A stretch of 25,516 nt of DNA from Candidatus Bathyarchaeota archaeon. Its GTDB lineage: Archaea > Thermoproteota > Bathyarchaeia > Bathyarchaeales > Bathycorpusculaceae. Shown here piece by piece: positions 15,215-23,958 of the stretch. The notes beneath the pieces are model-generated. The model worked only from the letters and a program-made list of their open reading frames with translations, had not been told where the DNA came from and searched no databases. The DNA lies in the NCBI GenBank assembly GCA_030589055.1, contig JAUUWK010000002.1:1-25516 (forward strand), in the 5' to 3' direction. The position numbers and the translations under genes are program-made. Position 1 is the stretch's first letter. The number at the start of each line of letters is the position of its first letter.

Positions 15215-15709
15215 TCACATGGGAGCAAACTCATAGGTTATGAAGTGTTCAGGTTCCCTTCTTACAGTTGTGAGGCGAACCTTCATTTTCGGCTTTATTT
15301 TTCTCGGGTCATCTATCTGTAACCAGGCTAAGACTCTCACACCTTCCTTCATTTGGGCAATACCTACAATGTAGTTATCGTAATGAGCGAACGTTGAGGG
15401 TTTTACAGTGATCATGGTGCACGTTAAAAGTTCTCCTTCACCACTTAGCGGAATCCATTCCATGTCTGATTCCAGACATTTTGGACAGTCGGCTTGCGGT
15501 GGGAAGAACTTTTCATCACATTTTCTACATCGAGTCATGTAGACTTTTCCCTCTTTTAGTCCTTCAAAGAACGTTTGGATCTTGGCTGTGCCGAAATGGT
15601 ATCTCAAAGACAGCTCTCTGAGGCTAATGTAAAGTGGAAGCTTCGTTTTAGGTTCTTCAATTAGGGGTAAACCCTTTTCTTTAATGCTTTTTTTTGCCAA
15701 GTCAGACAT
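15215..15709 (-). CDS. DUF35/Zn-ribbon OB-fold protein, thiolase partner
   Basis: 164 aa. The rubredoxin-like Zn ribbon is C61-x2-C64 (CRKC) and C75-x2-C78 (CPKC), followed by an OB-fold with the usual GEGELLTCTMITV strand and VRVLAWLQIDDP. In archaea, DUF35 proteins bind acetoacetyl-CoA thiolase (and HMG-CoA synthase) and bridge their CoA sites. Here the gene starts 11 bp after the thiolase stop with GAGGA at 15716-15720 directly ahead of the ATG, so the two are surely co-expressed and probably form a complex. The N-terminal ~40 residues before the Zn ribbon are the usual helical segment. Confidence 0.9.
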   Translation of the reverse strand: MSDLAKKSIKEKGLPLIEEPKTKLPLYISLRELSLRYHFGTAKIQTFFEGLKEGKVYMTRCRKCDEKFFPPQADCPKCLESDMEWIPLSGEGELLTCTMITVKPSTFAHYDNYIVGIAQMKEGVRVLAWLQIDDPRKIKPKMKVRLTTVRREPEHFITYEFAPM

Positions 15710-15720
15710 TGCGCTTCCTC

Positions 15721-16944
15721 CTATTTGTGTGGTTTTTCCAAGGAGAGTATTGTGACGTACGCGTAGTGTCCTGTTCCTCCGATGTTGTGGGCTAAAGCCC
15801 TGCCTTTTCTAATTGTTGCTTGAGCCTCTCGACCAGCAAGTTCTCGATATTCTTGGCGTAACTGTTTTACCAAACTGTACATCATAGAACATCCGGTTGC
15901 GCCTATTGGGTGACCTTTAGCCTTTAAACCTCCATCTATATTGACAGGTATAAGCCCACCATTGTAAGTCTGTTTCTCTCTTATCAGTTTCAATCCTTCT
16001 CCTCTCTTGCAGAAACCTAGATCTTCGTAGGCCATAAGTTCAGCAATGGTGAAGCAATCATGCACACACGCAACATCAAAATGTTTAGCAGCATTGTTAT
16101 AGTCTATTCCAGCCCTCTTGTATGCTTGTCTCGCAGCTTCAACAGCAGATTCTAACCCTGAGTATTCCAGATTCAAAAACATGTCTCTCTTACTTAAGTT
16201 CCCTGTTCCGGTTGAAGCACCTATAGCGGATATCCATACTGGTGTATCCGTTATCTTTCTTGCGACGCTTTCACTGGCTAAAATCAAAGCTGCTGAACCG
16301 TCTGTCAAAGGGCAACAATCGAAAAGTTTCAGTGGCCAAGCAATATATCTGGACCCCATAACTGTGTCAACGACAATTTTCTTCTTGAATTGAGCCTTAG
16401 GATTCATGGACGCGTAAAAATGATTCTTAACAGCTATCTGTGCCAGATCTTCCTCTTTCAAGCCGTGTTTCCACATATATCCCGTGGCATGCAGCGCGTA
16501 GTATGCCGGAAACGTCATGCCAAAATTCTCAAATTCCCAGAAATAGTTTCCAGCTCGTCCGATAAGCTCTATCTGAACAGGCCCTGGAGATTCATACATT
16601 TTTTCCACGCCTAAAACCAACACCAAGTCAACGTATCCACTTGCCACAAGGTTATACGCTACGGCCACAGCTGCACTGCCTGTTGCACATGCCGCTTCAA
16701 CTCTCATGCTTCCTTTAGGCAGGGTCCCACAATATTCTGAACAAATAACAGCTGGAAGGGACTCCGCGCTCCATCCACCAGTACATCCAACCACAAGAAA
16801 CTCCATGTCTTTCGCAGAGAGCTCTGCATCTTTCAGAGCTTCCCTAACAGCCTCCCACGCAAGCTCATCGATTCTCACGTCGTATCTGTTTCCAAACCTG
16901 CTATGACCCACTCCCACGATAGCTACGTCACGCAACTCAACCAC
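15721..16944 (-). CDS. SCP2-type thiolase (acetyl-CoA C-acetyltransferase-like)
   Basis: 407 aa in the longest reading. The nucleophile is C86 in EAACATGS; HDCFTIAE and GGLKAKGHPIGATG provide the active-site His residues. The final canonical Cys loop reads NIGGTGHYAY, so it lacks that Cys, as in archaeal SCP2-type thiolases. It would cleave acetoacetyl-CoA (or a branched 3-ketoacyl-CoA) with CoA, or run in reverse. The longest start is GTG 16944, but AAGGTG overlaps it at 16944-16949 and is well spaced for a TTG at 16935, which would give the family-typical N-terminus MRDVAIVGVG. Upstream of the DUF35 gene in the same operon; divergent from 4-hydroxybutyryl-CoA dehydratase. Confidence 0.9.
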   Translation of the reverse strand: MVELRDVAIVGVGHSRFGNRYDVRIDELAWEAVREALKDAELSAKDMEFLVVGCTGGWSAESLPAVICSEYCGTLPKGSMRVEAACATGSAAVAVAYNLVASGYVDLVLVLGVEKMYESPGPVQIELIGRAGNYFWEFENFGMTFPAYYALHATGYMWKHGLKEEDLAQIAVKNHFYASMNPKAQFKKKIVVDTVMGSRYIAWPLKLFDCCPLTDGSAALILASESVARKITDTPVWISAIGASTGTGNLSKRDMFLNLEYSGLESAVEAARQAYKRAGIDYNNAAKHFDVACVHDCFTIAELMAYEDLGFCKRGEGLKLIREKQTYNGGLIPVNIDGGLKAKGHPIGATGCSMMYSLVKQLRQEYRELAGREAQATIRKGRALAHNIGGTGHYAYVTILSLEKPHK

Positions 16945-16960
16945 ACCTTAGCAAAATATG

Positions 16961-16970
16961 TTTTTAATAG
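16961..16970 (-). promoter_or_regulatory. TATA-like box for thiolase-DUF35 operon
   Basis: The - strand reads ctattaaaaa 20-35 nt before the two candidate thiolase starts (16944 and 16935). It shares the 151-bp divergent region with the dehydratase promoter at 17053-17060, so the two operons could be co-regulated. Confidence 0.4.
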
Positions 16971-17052
16971 TAACAAATTAACACAGTCTTTATTCCTTTC
17001 GGTTCATACGTTCAATTCAAAGATAATCCTGTTGTTTGGTCATACACACTAT

Positions 17053-17060
17053 CTTTTTAT
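17053..17060 (+). promoter_or_regulatory. TATA-like box for 4-hydroxybutyryl-CoA dehydratase
   Basis: ctttttat about 36-43 nt before the GTG at 17096 would place transcription start near 17085, leaving a very short leader. Confidence 0.4.
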
Positions 17061-17095
17061 CTGCCTTTAGGATAATTAACTTCTGGTAGTTTACT

Positions 17096-18526
17096 GTGAG
17101 AACTTCAAGGGAATATCTTGAAAAACTTCATAAGATGCGGAAGAACGTATATATGAACGGACGATTGGTTGAACGTGACAGCCCTGAACTTCTGCCTTCA
17201 GTAAAAGTGCTGCAAAAAACCTTTGATCTTGTCGAGAACCCCGGATTCAAGGACTTGATTACTGCAACATCTCATCTAACAGGAGATGTCATCAATCGTT
17301 TCACGCATATAAATAGGAGCTCCGATGATCTGCTGAAGAAGCAGAGGATGATAAGAAGAGCTTGTCATCTCACTGGAGGCTGTATTCAACGATGTATGGG
17401 GTGTGACGCAATAAACGCTCTTTCCTTCGTCACTTACGAGGTTGATAGGGCTTATGGCACAGACTACCATAAGAGATTTTTGAAATACCTGGAGTATTTC
17501 CAGAAGAACGATTTAACCGCTGCAGCTGCTCAGACAGATGCTAAAGGAAATAGAAGTCTCAGGCCGCATGAACAGAAGGATCCTGACTTGTATGTACACG
17601 TAGTGGAGAAACGTAAAGATGGAATTGTTGTGAAGGGAGCTAAAAGCTCCATCACTATGGCGGCTGTTGCAGATGAGATTGTCTGTCTGCCAACTAGAGC
17701 CATGATGGAAGAAGATGCAGATTACGCTGTTGCCTTTGCAGTTCCAGCTGACAGTGAGAAGGTCAAGCTGATCACACATGTGGCAAATCCTAGACCGCGG
17801 AAAGTGTTTAAGGCTCCCATAGCTGATTTTGGATTCGCGGATTCCTTCGTTATTTTTGACAATCTTTTTGTTCCTTGGGAAAGAGTGTTTATGTTTGCCG
17901 AATGGCCCCTCGCTGCATTGTTGGCCCATGGCTTCGCTCTTTATCATAGACACAGTTACACCGGATGTAAACCTGCAATTACAGATATAGTGACTGGTGC
18001 TTCAGCTCTCGTTGCTGAATATCAGGGGATAACTGAAAAATCACATGTAAGATCAAAGCTAGCTCACCTGGCAAGCGTGGCAGAACTTGTGTATTCAGCC
18101 GGCATTGCCTCGGCAGTTGAGGGGCAGCAACATGATTCAGGCTCTTTCATTCCAAACACGGTGTATGTTAATGTTGGCAGACGACATGCTGGATTAAACA
18201 TCTACCATGAGATTGAAATACTCACTGATCTGGCCGGAGGGTTGCCTGCAACTCTCCCCTTTGAAGGGGACTTCGTGAACCCAGAAACTAAGCGATATCT
18301 GGAGAAGTACATAATGAGAAAAGAGGGCGTTTCATCTGAGGACGTTCATTTGTGCTTTCGTCTTCTCTCTGATATGCTCTGTTCGTCACTAAGCGGAGTT
18401 TCAGCGGTGGCTGGAGTTCATGGAGGAGGTTCACCTATAATGGAGGAAATAATCATTGCTGCTACATACGATTATGACAAAAAGAAAAAGATAGCTAAAT
18501 ACTTAGCAGGGATCAAAGAAAACTAG
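17096..18526 (+). CDS. abfD: 4-hydroxybutyryl-CoA dehydratase (vinylacetyl-CoA isomerase family)
   Basis: 476 aa, in the family range. The Clostridium aminobutyricum enzyme binds its [4Fe-4S] cluster with C99, C103, H292 and C299. The same spacing is present here: C96 and C100 (CIQRC) and H284 and C291 (HRHSYTGC). Y288 occupies the site of its Y296. These ligands separate it from the FAD-monooxygenase relatives of the same fold, which lack them. It should convert 4-hydroxybutyryl-CoA to crotonyl-CoA through a flavin radical mechanism. Start is GTG 17096, giving the usual REYLEKLHKMRKNVYMNG opening; the ribosome site is weak. Monocistronic, divergent from thiolase-DUF35 and convergent with the CoA ligase. 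Other 4-hydroxyacyl-CoAs, such as 4-hydroxyvaleryl-CoA, remain possible. Confidence 0.92.
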   Translation: MRTSREYLEKLHKMRKNVYMNGRLVERDSPELLPSVKVLQKTFDLVENPGFKDLITATSHLTGDVINRFTHINRSSDDLLKKQRMIRRACHLTGGCIQRCMGCDAINALSFVTYEVDRAYGTDYHKRFLKYLEYFQKNDLTAAAAQTDAKGNRSLRPHEQKDPDLYVHVVEKRKDGIVVKGAKSSITMAAVADEIVCLPTRAMMEEDADYAVAFAVPADSEKVKLITHVANPRPRKVFKAPIADFGFADSFVIFDNLFVPWERVFMFAEWPLAALLAHGFALYHRHSYTGCKPAITDIVTGASALVAEYQGITEKSHVRSKLAHLASVAELVYSAGIASAVEGQQHDSGSFIPNTVYVNVGRRHAGLNIYHEIEILTDLAGGLPATLPFEGDFVNPETKRYLEKYIMRKEGVSSEDVHLCFRLLSDMLCSSLSGVSAVAGVHGGGSPIMEEIIIAATYDYDKKKKIAKYLAGIKEN

Positions 18527-18581
18527 GCGGTCTGTTGTTTAGATCAGCTCCAGAGTTTATTAGAAGTTTATGAGTCGATTT

Positions 18582-20300
18582 CTATTGTTCCTTGACTAAG
18601 AAGAGTTCTTCCCTCAGCTTTTTATGATCTATCTTAAACGCGTCTGTTTTGGGGATCTCACCCCTAAACTCTACGATCTTGGGAACCTTATAGTGAGCCA
18701 GGTTTTCCTCACACCACTTTGTAACTTCTTCCACTGTTAGTTTTCCTCTGTAATCGATTTCCGGCACTACTATTGCTTTAACACGTTCGCCGACGTCTTC
18801 GTCAGGGACTCCTATGACAGCTGCTTCTTTGATCTTGGGATGATTGTACAGCACTTCTTCAATTTCATGGGCGAAGACTGAATAGCCCTTGTATTTGATC
18901 ATGTCCTTGGTTCTTTCAACAAAGTAGAAGTATCCTTCTTCATCCATTCTTGCTATGTCACCTGTTCTAAACCAGACCCTGCCACCTGCTTTGAGAAAGC
19001 TCTTCTTGTTGGCTTCAGGTTTCTCCCAGTAACCTCTCATCACTTGTGGAGCACTTGTCACCAGTTCTCCTTCATTGCCAATTGGGAGAAATTGTTTGGT
19101 ATCAGGATCAATTATAGCAACATGAGTGTTTGGCAATGGGATCCCGAATGATCCTGGTTTGTTTCGGTCGGGTGGGTTTGTATGCGTCACTGCAGTTGTT
19201 TCAGTTAAGCCGTAGCCTTCACGTATCTCTTTACCCATAAATCTTTTCCAGTCCTCTCTTACTTCCTTGTGCAGAGTGTCTGCACCACAAAAGATGTATT
19301 TCAATCTCTTCCAATTGAATCTCCTAGCTCTCTTTACATTTAGAAAGTATTTGTATAGAGTTGGGACACCATAAAAGAGCGTGACGTTGTGCTGCTCCAT
19401 TGCTGCAATGATGGCTTCCAAATCTGGCTTAGCGAACAATACTGCTAGCCCTCCATGTATCGCTCCAGTCAACATAATCACAGCCTGGCCATATATGTGA
19501 TAGAAAGGTAACAATGCTATAGTGCATTCTTTACCGTCTTCTATGTCTGGGAAGAACCGGTACATTTCCTCTTGGATGGCAGCTACATTGTAGTGTGTGA
19601 GCATCGCTCCCTTGGGCACTCCTGTTGTTCCCCCAGTGTATGGAAGTGCAGCTAAATCTTCATGAGGATCTATTTTGACTTTCGGTGGCTTTGGCGGGTA
19701 CTTCTTGATCAAATCTTGGAACTTGAGAATTCCCGGTCTTTGGCGTATTTCCGCAGACAGTGCTTTTCCTTTTGCACGCGAGAAGAATCTTGCCATTTTG
19801 GGTAGATACTCTTCGATGCTGGTTATTATTGCATGCTGTAACCCTGTTTCTTCCCAGACTTTTTCAACTTTCTCGTAGAGCAGATCAAGGCAAACGATTC
19901 TCTTGCTTTCGCTGTCGTTAAGTTGATACTTGATCTCTCTTGGAGAATAAAGGGGACTCATGGGCGATGCGACCGCTCCTAATCTGAGAATTCCATGATA
20001 AGCGATCATGAATTGGGGGCAGTTTGGTAACAGTAATGCAATTCTATCGCCCTTGCGTACACCCAAATCATGTAAAGCAGCTGCAAACCTTAGGGATAAC
20101 TCATGGATCTCTTGATGTTTCATTTTCTTTCCGTAAAAAACTATTGCGGTCTTGCCACCCCATTTCTTAATTGCCTCGTCAAACATCTCTGGTATAGATT
20201 TTTCTGGAATGTCAACGTCCGCTGGGACGTCTTTAGCATACCATTTGAGCCAATGTCTTTTTTCGTATTCAACCAATGCAGATGCAGATTCTTTTTTCAT
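18582..20300 (-). CDS. AMP-forming acyl-CoA ligase (FadD-like)
   Basis: 572 aa, an ANL-superfamily adenylating enzyme. Core motifs: phosphate loop YTGGTTGVPKGAML, GYGLTETT, RTGDIAR, then the hinge ERTKDMIKYKGYSVFAHEIE. The A10 motif is PKTDAFKIDHKKLR: the catalytic Lys (K556) is kept, but the usual Gly before it is Phe. It activates a carboxylic acid with ATP and CoA; chain length is not readable, and 4-hydroxybutyrate is only a context-based possibility. It lies 70 bp downstream of livF on the same strand. A TATA-like box at 20332-20340 suggests it can also be transcribed alone. Coupling to a transporter suggests import followed by CoA trapping. Confidence 0.9.
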   Translation of the reverse strand: MKKESASALVEYEKRHWLKWYAKDVPADVDIPEKSIPEMFDEAIKKWGGKTAIVFYGKKMKHQEIHELSLRFAAALHDLGVRKGDRIALLLPNCPQFMIAYHGILRLGAVASPMSPLYSPREIKYQLNDSESKRIVCLDLLYEKVEKVWEETGLQHAIITSIEEYLPKMARFFSRAKGKALSAEIRQRPGILKFQDLIKKYPPKPPKVKIDPHEDLAALPYTGGTTGVPKGAMLTHYNVAAIQEEMYRFFPDIEDGKECTIALLPFYHIYGQAVIMLTGAIHGGLAVLFAKPDLEAIIAAMEQHNVTLFYGVPTLYKYFLNVKRARRFNWKRLKYIFCGADTLHKEVREDWKRFMGKEIREGYGLTETTAVTHTNPPDRNKPGSFGIPLPNTHVAIIDPDTKQFLPIGNEGELVTSAPQVMRGYWEKPEANKKSFLKAGGRVWFRTGDIARMDEEGYFYFVERTKDMIKYKGYSVFAHEIEEVLYNHPKIKEAAVIGVPDEDVGERVKAIVVPEIDYRGKLTVEEVTKWCEENLAHYKVPKIVEFRGEIPKTDAFKIDHKKLREELFLVKEQ

Positions 20301-20331
20301 TTCAGATCACAACAAGAACATGTTGACCGGA

Positions 20332-20340
20332 CATAAAAAT
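20332..20340 (-). promoter_or_regulatory. TATA-like box for acyl-CoA ligase
   Basis: atttttatg on the - strand, about 36 nt before the ATG at 20300, inside the 70-bp livF-ligase gap. Confidence 0.4.
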
Positions 20341-20370
20341 TTATTCATTATGACAGTGGCGACCTGTGGC

Positions 20371-21105
20371 TTAAAGTCCCAGATATATTTCCCTGACGTC
20401 TCTGTTCTTCATTAATTCCTCCTTGGTTCCTTGGACAGCTATTTTGCCATGTGCAAGAACATAGATTCTTTGGGCAGAAGCGAGAGTTATGGCTACGTCT
20501 TGTTCCACCAGCAAGATTGTCACTCCGGAAAGCCAGATGTCCCTTATGCACTCGAGAACTGATTCTTTCAAGATTGGAGCCAATCCTAGCGATGGCTCAT
20601 CTATAAGAAGCAGTTTGGGCTTTGCCATCAAAGCTCTTCCAATGGCAAGCATCTGTTGTTCACCGCCGCTTAAGGTCTGGGACATTTGATTTGTTCTGTC
20701 CTTGAGTATGGGAAACAATTCGTAGACCCGTTCTAGATCCTTCTTGACTCCGTCTTTGTCTTTTCGTAAATAGGCTCCCATCTCCAAGTTCTCAAGGGTG
20801 GTCATTTCGGAAAATGGTCTTCGTCTTTCTGGGCAGTGAATGATGCCCGCCTTTGTAACCTGCCACGCCTTAAGTTTGTCTATTCTCCTCCCGTCAAATA
20901 TTATCGTACCTGAAAGGCTTGGTCTCTCTTTTTTGCCAGGTTCAACCTCCGTTAATACGCCTGATATTGAGCGAAGCAGAGTCGTTTTTCCTGATCCATT
21001 TGGTCCGACGATACCAATGAATTCTCCATCTTCAACATTTAGGTTAATGCCATTCAATGCCATGGCGCCGTCATAGTGAACCACCAAATCTTTTACTTCA
21101 AGCAT
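20371..21105 (-). CDS. livF: Branched-chain amino acid-type ABC transporter ATPase LivF
   Basis: 244 aa. Walker A GPNGSGKTT (about 34-42), the ABC signature LSGGEQQMLAIGRAL, Walker B LLLIDEPSLGL and the switch His region are all intact. The C-terminal GTKEELMKNRDVREIYLG is a LivF hallmark. One of two ATPases energising the importer. Its start overlaps the livG 3' end by 8 bp, showing translational coupling. Substrates of this transporter class include branched amino acids but also urea, amides and aromatic or short acids, so the label does not fix the solute. Confidence 0.93.
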   Translation of the reverse strand: MLEVKDLVVHYDGAMALNGINLNVEDGEFIGIVGPNGSGKTTLLRSISGVLTEVEPGKKERPSLSGTIIFDGRRIDKLKAWQVTKAGIIHCPERRRPFSEMTTLENLEMGAYLRKDKDGVKKDLERVYELFPILKDRTNQMSQTLSGGEQQMLAIGRALMAKPKLLLIDEPSLGLAPILKESVLECIRDIWLSGVTILLVEQDVAITLASAQRIYVLAHGKIAVQGTKEELMKNRDVREIYLGL

Positions 21106-21844
21106 GTTGGATTCCTTTTCCCATGTACACTTCTATAACTAACTTGTTGTTTGCGATTTCCTCCGGTTTTCCTTCCGCTATTTTCTCTCCTTGGTGCAGC
21201 ACAATCACTCTTCTAACTATTTTCATGAGAGCGTATAATTTATGTTCGACTACAAGTATGGCTCGGCTAGGTTCATCTAGATGCATTCTTGTGATGGACT
21301 TTGTGAGGAAATCTGTTTCAAGTGGGTTTAGCCCGCCGAATGGTTCATCTAACATCAGTAGATCCGGTTCCGTGGCGAGGGCTTTTGCCATCTCCAACCG
21401 CTTTAAGATTCCATGTCCTACATTCTCTGCTGGCTCAAGCATCACCTCGGAGATGCCGACGTCTTCCAGGATGTCTGCAGCTTTCCGTTCCATTGTTTTC
21501 AACCACTCGATTTTCTTGGCTCCTCGTGGAGACTTGAGGGCAACCATGACATTTGCGATAACTGGTAGATGGTGGAAGGGTCTGACAACTTGGAATGTCC
21601 GAGCGATTCCTTTGTTGACGATTTTATGGGGTGCAAGTCCAACAATGTTTTCACCTTTAAGTATGATTGTGCCGGAGTCCGGTGTGAGGAATCCGCTCAG
21701 CAAGTTGAATAGCGTTGTCTTTCCGGCTCCGTTAGGTCCGATTATGCCGATAGTTTCGCCTTCGTCAATGTGGAAACTGACATCTTTGACTGCTGTCAGC
21801 CCTCCGAAACGTTTGGTTAAGCCTTTAACTTCAAGTAAATGCAT
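21098..21844 (-). CDS. livG: Branched-chain amino acid-type ABC transporter ATPase LivG
   Basis: About 248 aa from the ATG at 21842-21844, which has AAGGTG six bases upstream. An upstream reading to 21946 would overlap livM by 83 bp and adds non-family sequence, so I reject it. Walker A GPNGAGKTT, Walker B LLMLDEPFGGL and a C-terminal KPEEIANNKLVIEVYMG are typical of LivG. The ABC signature is degenerate: where E. coli LivG has LAYGQQRRLEIAR, this reads VGHGILKRLEMAK. Archaeal LivG proteins often vary here, and LivF carries the canonical signature. It starts 19 bp after the livM stop. Confidence 0.92.
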   Translation of the reverse strand: MHLLEVKGLTKRFGGLTAVKDVSFHIDEGETIGIIGPNGAGKTTLFNLLSGFLTPDSGTIILKGENIVGLAPHKIVNKGIARTFQVVRPFHHLPVIANVMVALKSPRGAKKIEWLKTMERKAADILEDVGISEVMLEPAENVGHGILKRLEMAKALATEPDLLMLDEPFGGLNPLETDFLTKSITRMHLDEPSRAILVVEHKLYALMKIVRRVIVLHQGEKIAEGKPEEIANNKLVIEVYMGKGIQHA

Positions 21845-21863
21845 GGTTAACACCTTAAGCGGT

Positions 21864-22967
21864 CTAATTCCTGTTCTTCTGCTTGTATCTTTTCCAGATT
21901 CTAGGTCCTCTCTCATCAAGGTCTCTGGCTTCCTCAAGGTCTTCAAGTCTGTCAGTTGTGTATCTTGCTATGCCTCTTGGCCACTTAATGACGAGGATAA
22001 CGACGATCGAAGTGAAAATCAGCAGTTTAGCATACTCAAATTCGGTTGGAAGAGTCATCTGCCATTGCTCAAGCAGATTCGGCAACATTTGACCTAGGAC
22101 GTATTTATCTAGGATACTGTAGATGTAGGCTCCTACTATTGGGCCGTAGATTGTCCCTATTCCTCCTAGAAACGTTATGATGACCGGTATAAAGGAGACG
22201 GTAAGCAAGAACACAGATGATTCTGCAAGTCTTAGAAGATGAACGAATAGGCAGCCTGCGAGACTTGCGAACATGCCGCTTATGACGAAAGCCATTAGCT
22301 TATGCTTAGTCACGTTGATGCCACAAGCTTGGGAAGCTACCTCGTCGTCGAGAATAGACATGAAGACGATTCCTGTTTTCGAATTCGCAATTTTGTAGAT
22401 TATGACTGATGATGCAAAAAGCAGGATCAAAGTGAAGTAAAACTCGGCTATAACCTGTTGTCTTATTGGTAGAAAGTGGAAGAAAGAGGGGACTATGATT
22501 CCAACTCTGCCGAATATGGGAGTAAGAGGAGCCCATTTCACTATTCTGTACAATATTAGAGGGAAGGCCATGGTTACCAGGGCTAGATAAGGGCCCTTCA
22601 CTCTCAGGCAAGGGAATCCTATGAGCACACTGAATAGTGAACCTATGAGCATGGCGAGAGGTATTGTTATCCATATTGGAAGTCCATAATACTTGAATAT
22701 TAAAGCCGAGCTATATCCACCGATGCCTAAGAATAGAGAGTGGCCGAGACTTATTTGTCCCGTGCGGCCTACCAGCAGATCCCAACTGACTGCGAAAATG
22801 GCTAGTACATTTGCTGATGTCAGTATGCCCATGTAGTAATCGCTTATCCCTGTTATAGGGACCGCAAGGAGAATTAAGAGAAACAGAAAAACCATTAATC
22901 TTGGGGGAATGTCAAAGACGTGGGCAGCGAAGCTTGAATGAGCTCTTCTGAGATAGCTTAACACCAA
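21864..22967 (-). CDS. livM: Branched-chain amino acid-type ABC transporter permease LivM
   Basis: 367 aa, strongly hydrophobic with about nine to ten membrane segments. It carries the LivM signature GRTGQISLGHSLFLGIGGY (about 68-86) and a cytoplasmic EAA-like region (MSILDDEVASQACGIN). Start is TTG 22967 (a GTG follows as codon 2), with a strong GGAGGAG ribosome site inside the end of livH. The last ~40 residues are a charged cytoplasmic tail. Forms the membrane channel together with LivH. Confidence 0.92.
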   Translation of the reverse strand: MVLSYLRRAHSSFAAHVFDIPPRLMVFLFLLILLAVPITGISDYYMGILTSANVLAIFAVSWDLLVGRTGQISLGHSLFLGIGGYSSALIFKYYGLPIWITIPLAMLIGSLFSVLIGFPCLRVKGPYLALVTMAFPLILYRIVKWAPLTPIFGRVGIIVPSFFHFLPIRQQVIAEFYFTLILLFASSVIIYKIANSKTGIVFMSILDDEVASQACGINVTKHKLMAFVISGMFASLAGCLFVHLLRLAESSVFLLTVSFIPVIITFLGGIGTIYGPIVGAYIYSILDKYVLGQMLPNLLEQWQMTLPTEFEYAKLLIFTSIVVILVIKWPRGIARYTTDRLEDLEEARDLDERGPRIWKRYKQKNRN

Positions 22968-22970
22968 CTA

Positions 22971-23879
22971 TTACTCCTCCATTTCTATTCGCTTTCCAAA
23001 CAAGCCTTTAGGTCTCAGTAATAGTACCAGCACCATGACGGCAAGGGGAACAACGCTTATTATTTGTCCGCCTTCTGGAACTGAAATGGCGACAGTTTGT
23101 TCAGCGTATCCTATGATGAAGGCTCCTACGAGGCTTCCTTTAATGCTGCCCATACCGCCTAAAATAACAATGGAAAAGGATAGGGCTAGAGGATGCAACC
23201 ACATCCAGGAACCTGCGAACATTTCGAAAGAAGTGGTGATCAATATGCCTGCCACAGCAGCCAACATTGCAGATATTGCCATTGTTAACATATAGAGTCT
23301 CTCGGTATTCACTCCCATAAGCATTGCCACTTCACGATCCTGCGATACTGCTCTCATGGCTTTTCCAATTTTTGTCTTTGTAATAAACACTAATAAACTC
23401 GCAAAGAGGGCCATCGAAGCCACAAAGGCTAAAATCCTCGAGTATAATACGGGCACACCTAAGATCCTTATGGATGTCATCAAAAAAGAGTCTTCAGGCC
23501 ATCTGACTGGGGGAAAGGTAACGCCAAACACTAGTATGACTAGCTGCTGAAAAATCAATGCTAAACAAACTGTAACAACCATCACGGCGATTTCGTCACC
23601 TACGACAGGATGTATAGTCAATCTATACGTCACACTTCCAATGACTCCCACCAAGATTACGGCGAAAATCAAAGCTAGAATTGAGGATAGAATTGTCCCT
23701 GACCCTAAGATGCCAAGAGTTCCTATTATAAAGAACAAGTAAGCTCCTAGCATGTAAAAGGAACCATGCGCTAGATTCACGACACCGGATATTCCGTAAA
23801 TCAAAGTGAATCCTAAAGCCAGTAATGCGTAAACTCCGCTTTTGATTGTGCCAAATATTATTATTTCTTCTATCAACAT
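22971..23879 (-). CDS. livH: Branched-chain amino acid-type ABC transporter permease LivH
   Basis: 302 aa, about eight membrane segments. Family marks are the N-terminal FTLIYGISGVVNLAHGSFYM (23-42) and AVSQDREVAMLMGVN, the EAA-like loop that contacts the ATPase. The C-terminal LRPKGLFGK is also typical. Start is the ATG at 23877-23879 with GGTGA close upstream. Its stop is 3 bp before the livM start. It follows livK after 120 bp that contain a T-tract and a TATA-like box, so livHMGF may be transcribed separately from the binding-protein gene. Confidence 0.93.
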   Translation of the reverse strand: MLIEEIIIFGTIKSGVYALLALGFTLIYGISGVVNLAHGSFYMLGAYLFFIIGTLGILGSGTILSSILALIFAVILVGVIGSVTYRLTIHPVVGDEIAVMVVTVCLALIFQQLVILVFGVTFPPVRWPEDSFLMTSIRILGVPVLYSRILAFVASMALFASLLVFITKTKIGKAMRAVSQDREVAMLMGVNTERLYMLTMAISAMLAAVAGILITTSFEMFAGSWMWLHPLALSFSIVILGGMGSIKGSLVGAFIIGYAEQTVAISVPEGGQIISVVPLAVMVLVLLLRPKGLFGKRIEMEE

Positions 23880-23923
23880 CTATCACCAGTATGAATTTTC
23901 GCTCTTGATTTAATGTAAGGGGC

Positions 23924-23932
23924 GATATAAAA
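23924..23932 (-). promoter_or_regulatory. TATA-like box for livHMGF
   Basis: ttttatatc on the - strand, about 48 nt before the livH ATG, predicts a ~20-nt leader that includes the GGTGA ribosome site at 23883-23887. Confidence 0.45.
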
Positions 23933-23958
23933 TATTTTTCTATCATGAATCATAGAGC

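Noticed and set aside
21845..21946. Upstream extension of livG
   Set aside because: It overlaps livM by 83 bp and encodes non-family sequence; an AAGGTG ribosome site supports the start at 21844.
21057..22097. 346-codon + strand open frame
   Set aside because: It lies wholly antisense to livF, livG and livM, whose products are clear family members; the translation has no recognisable family and the composition of an antisense shadow.
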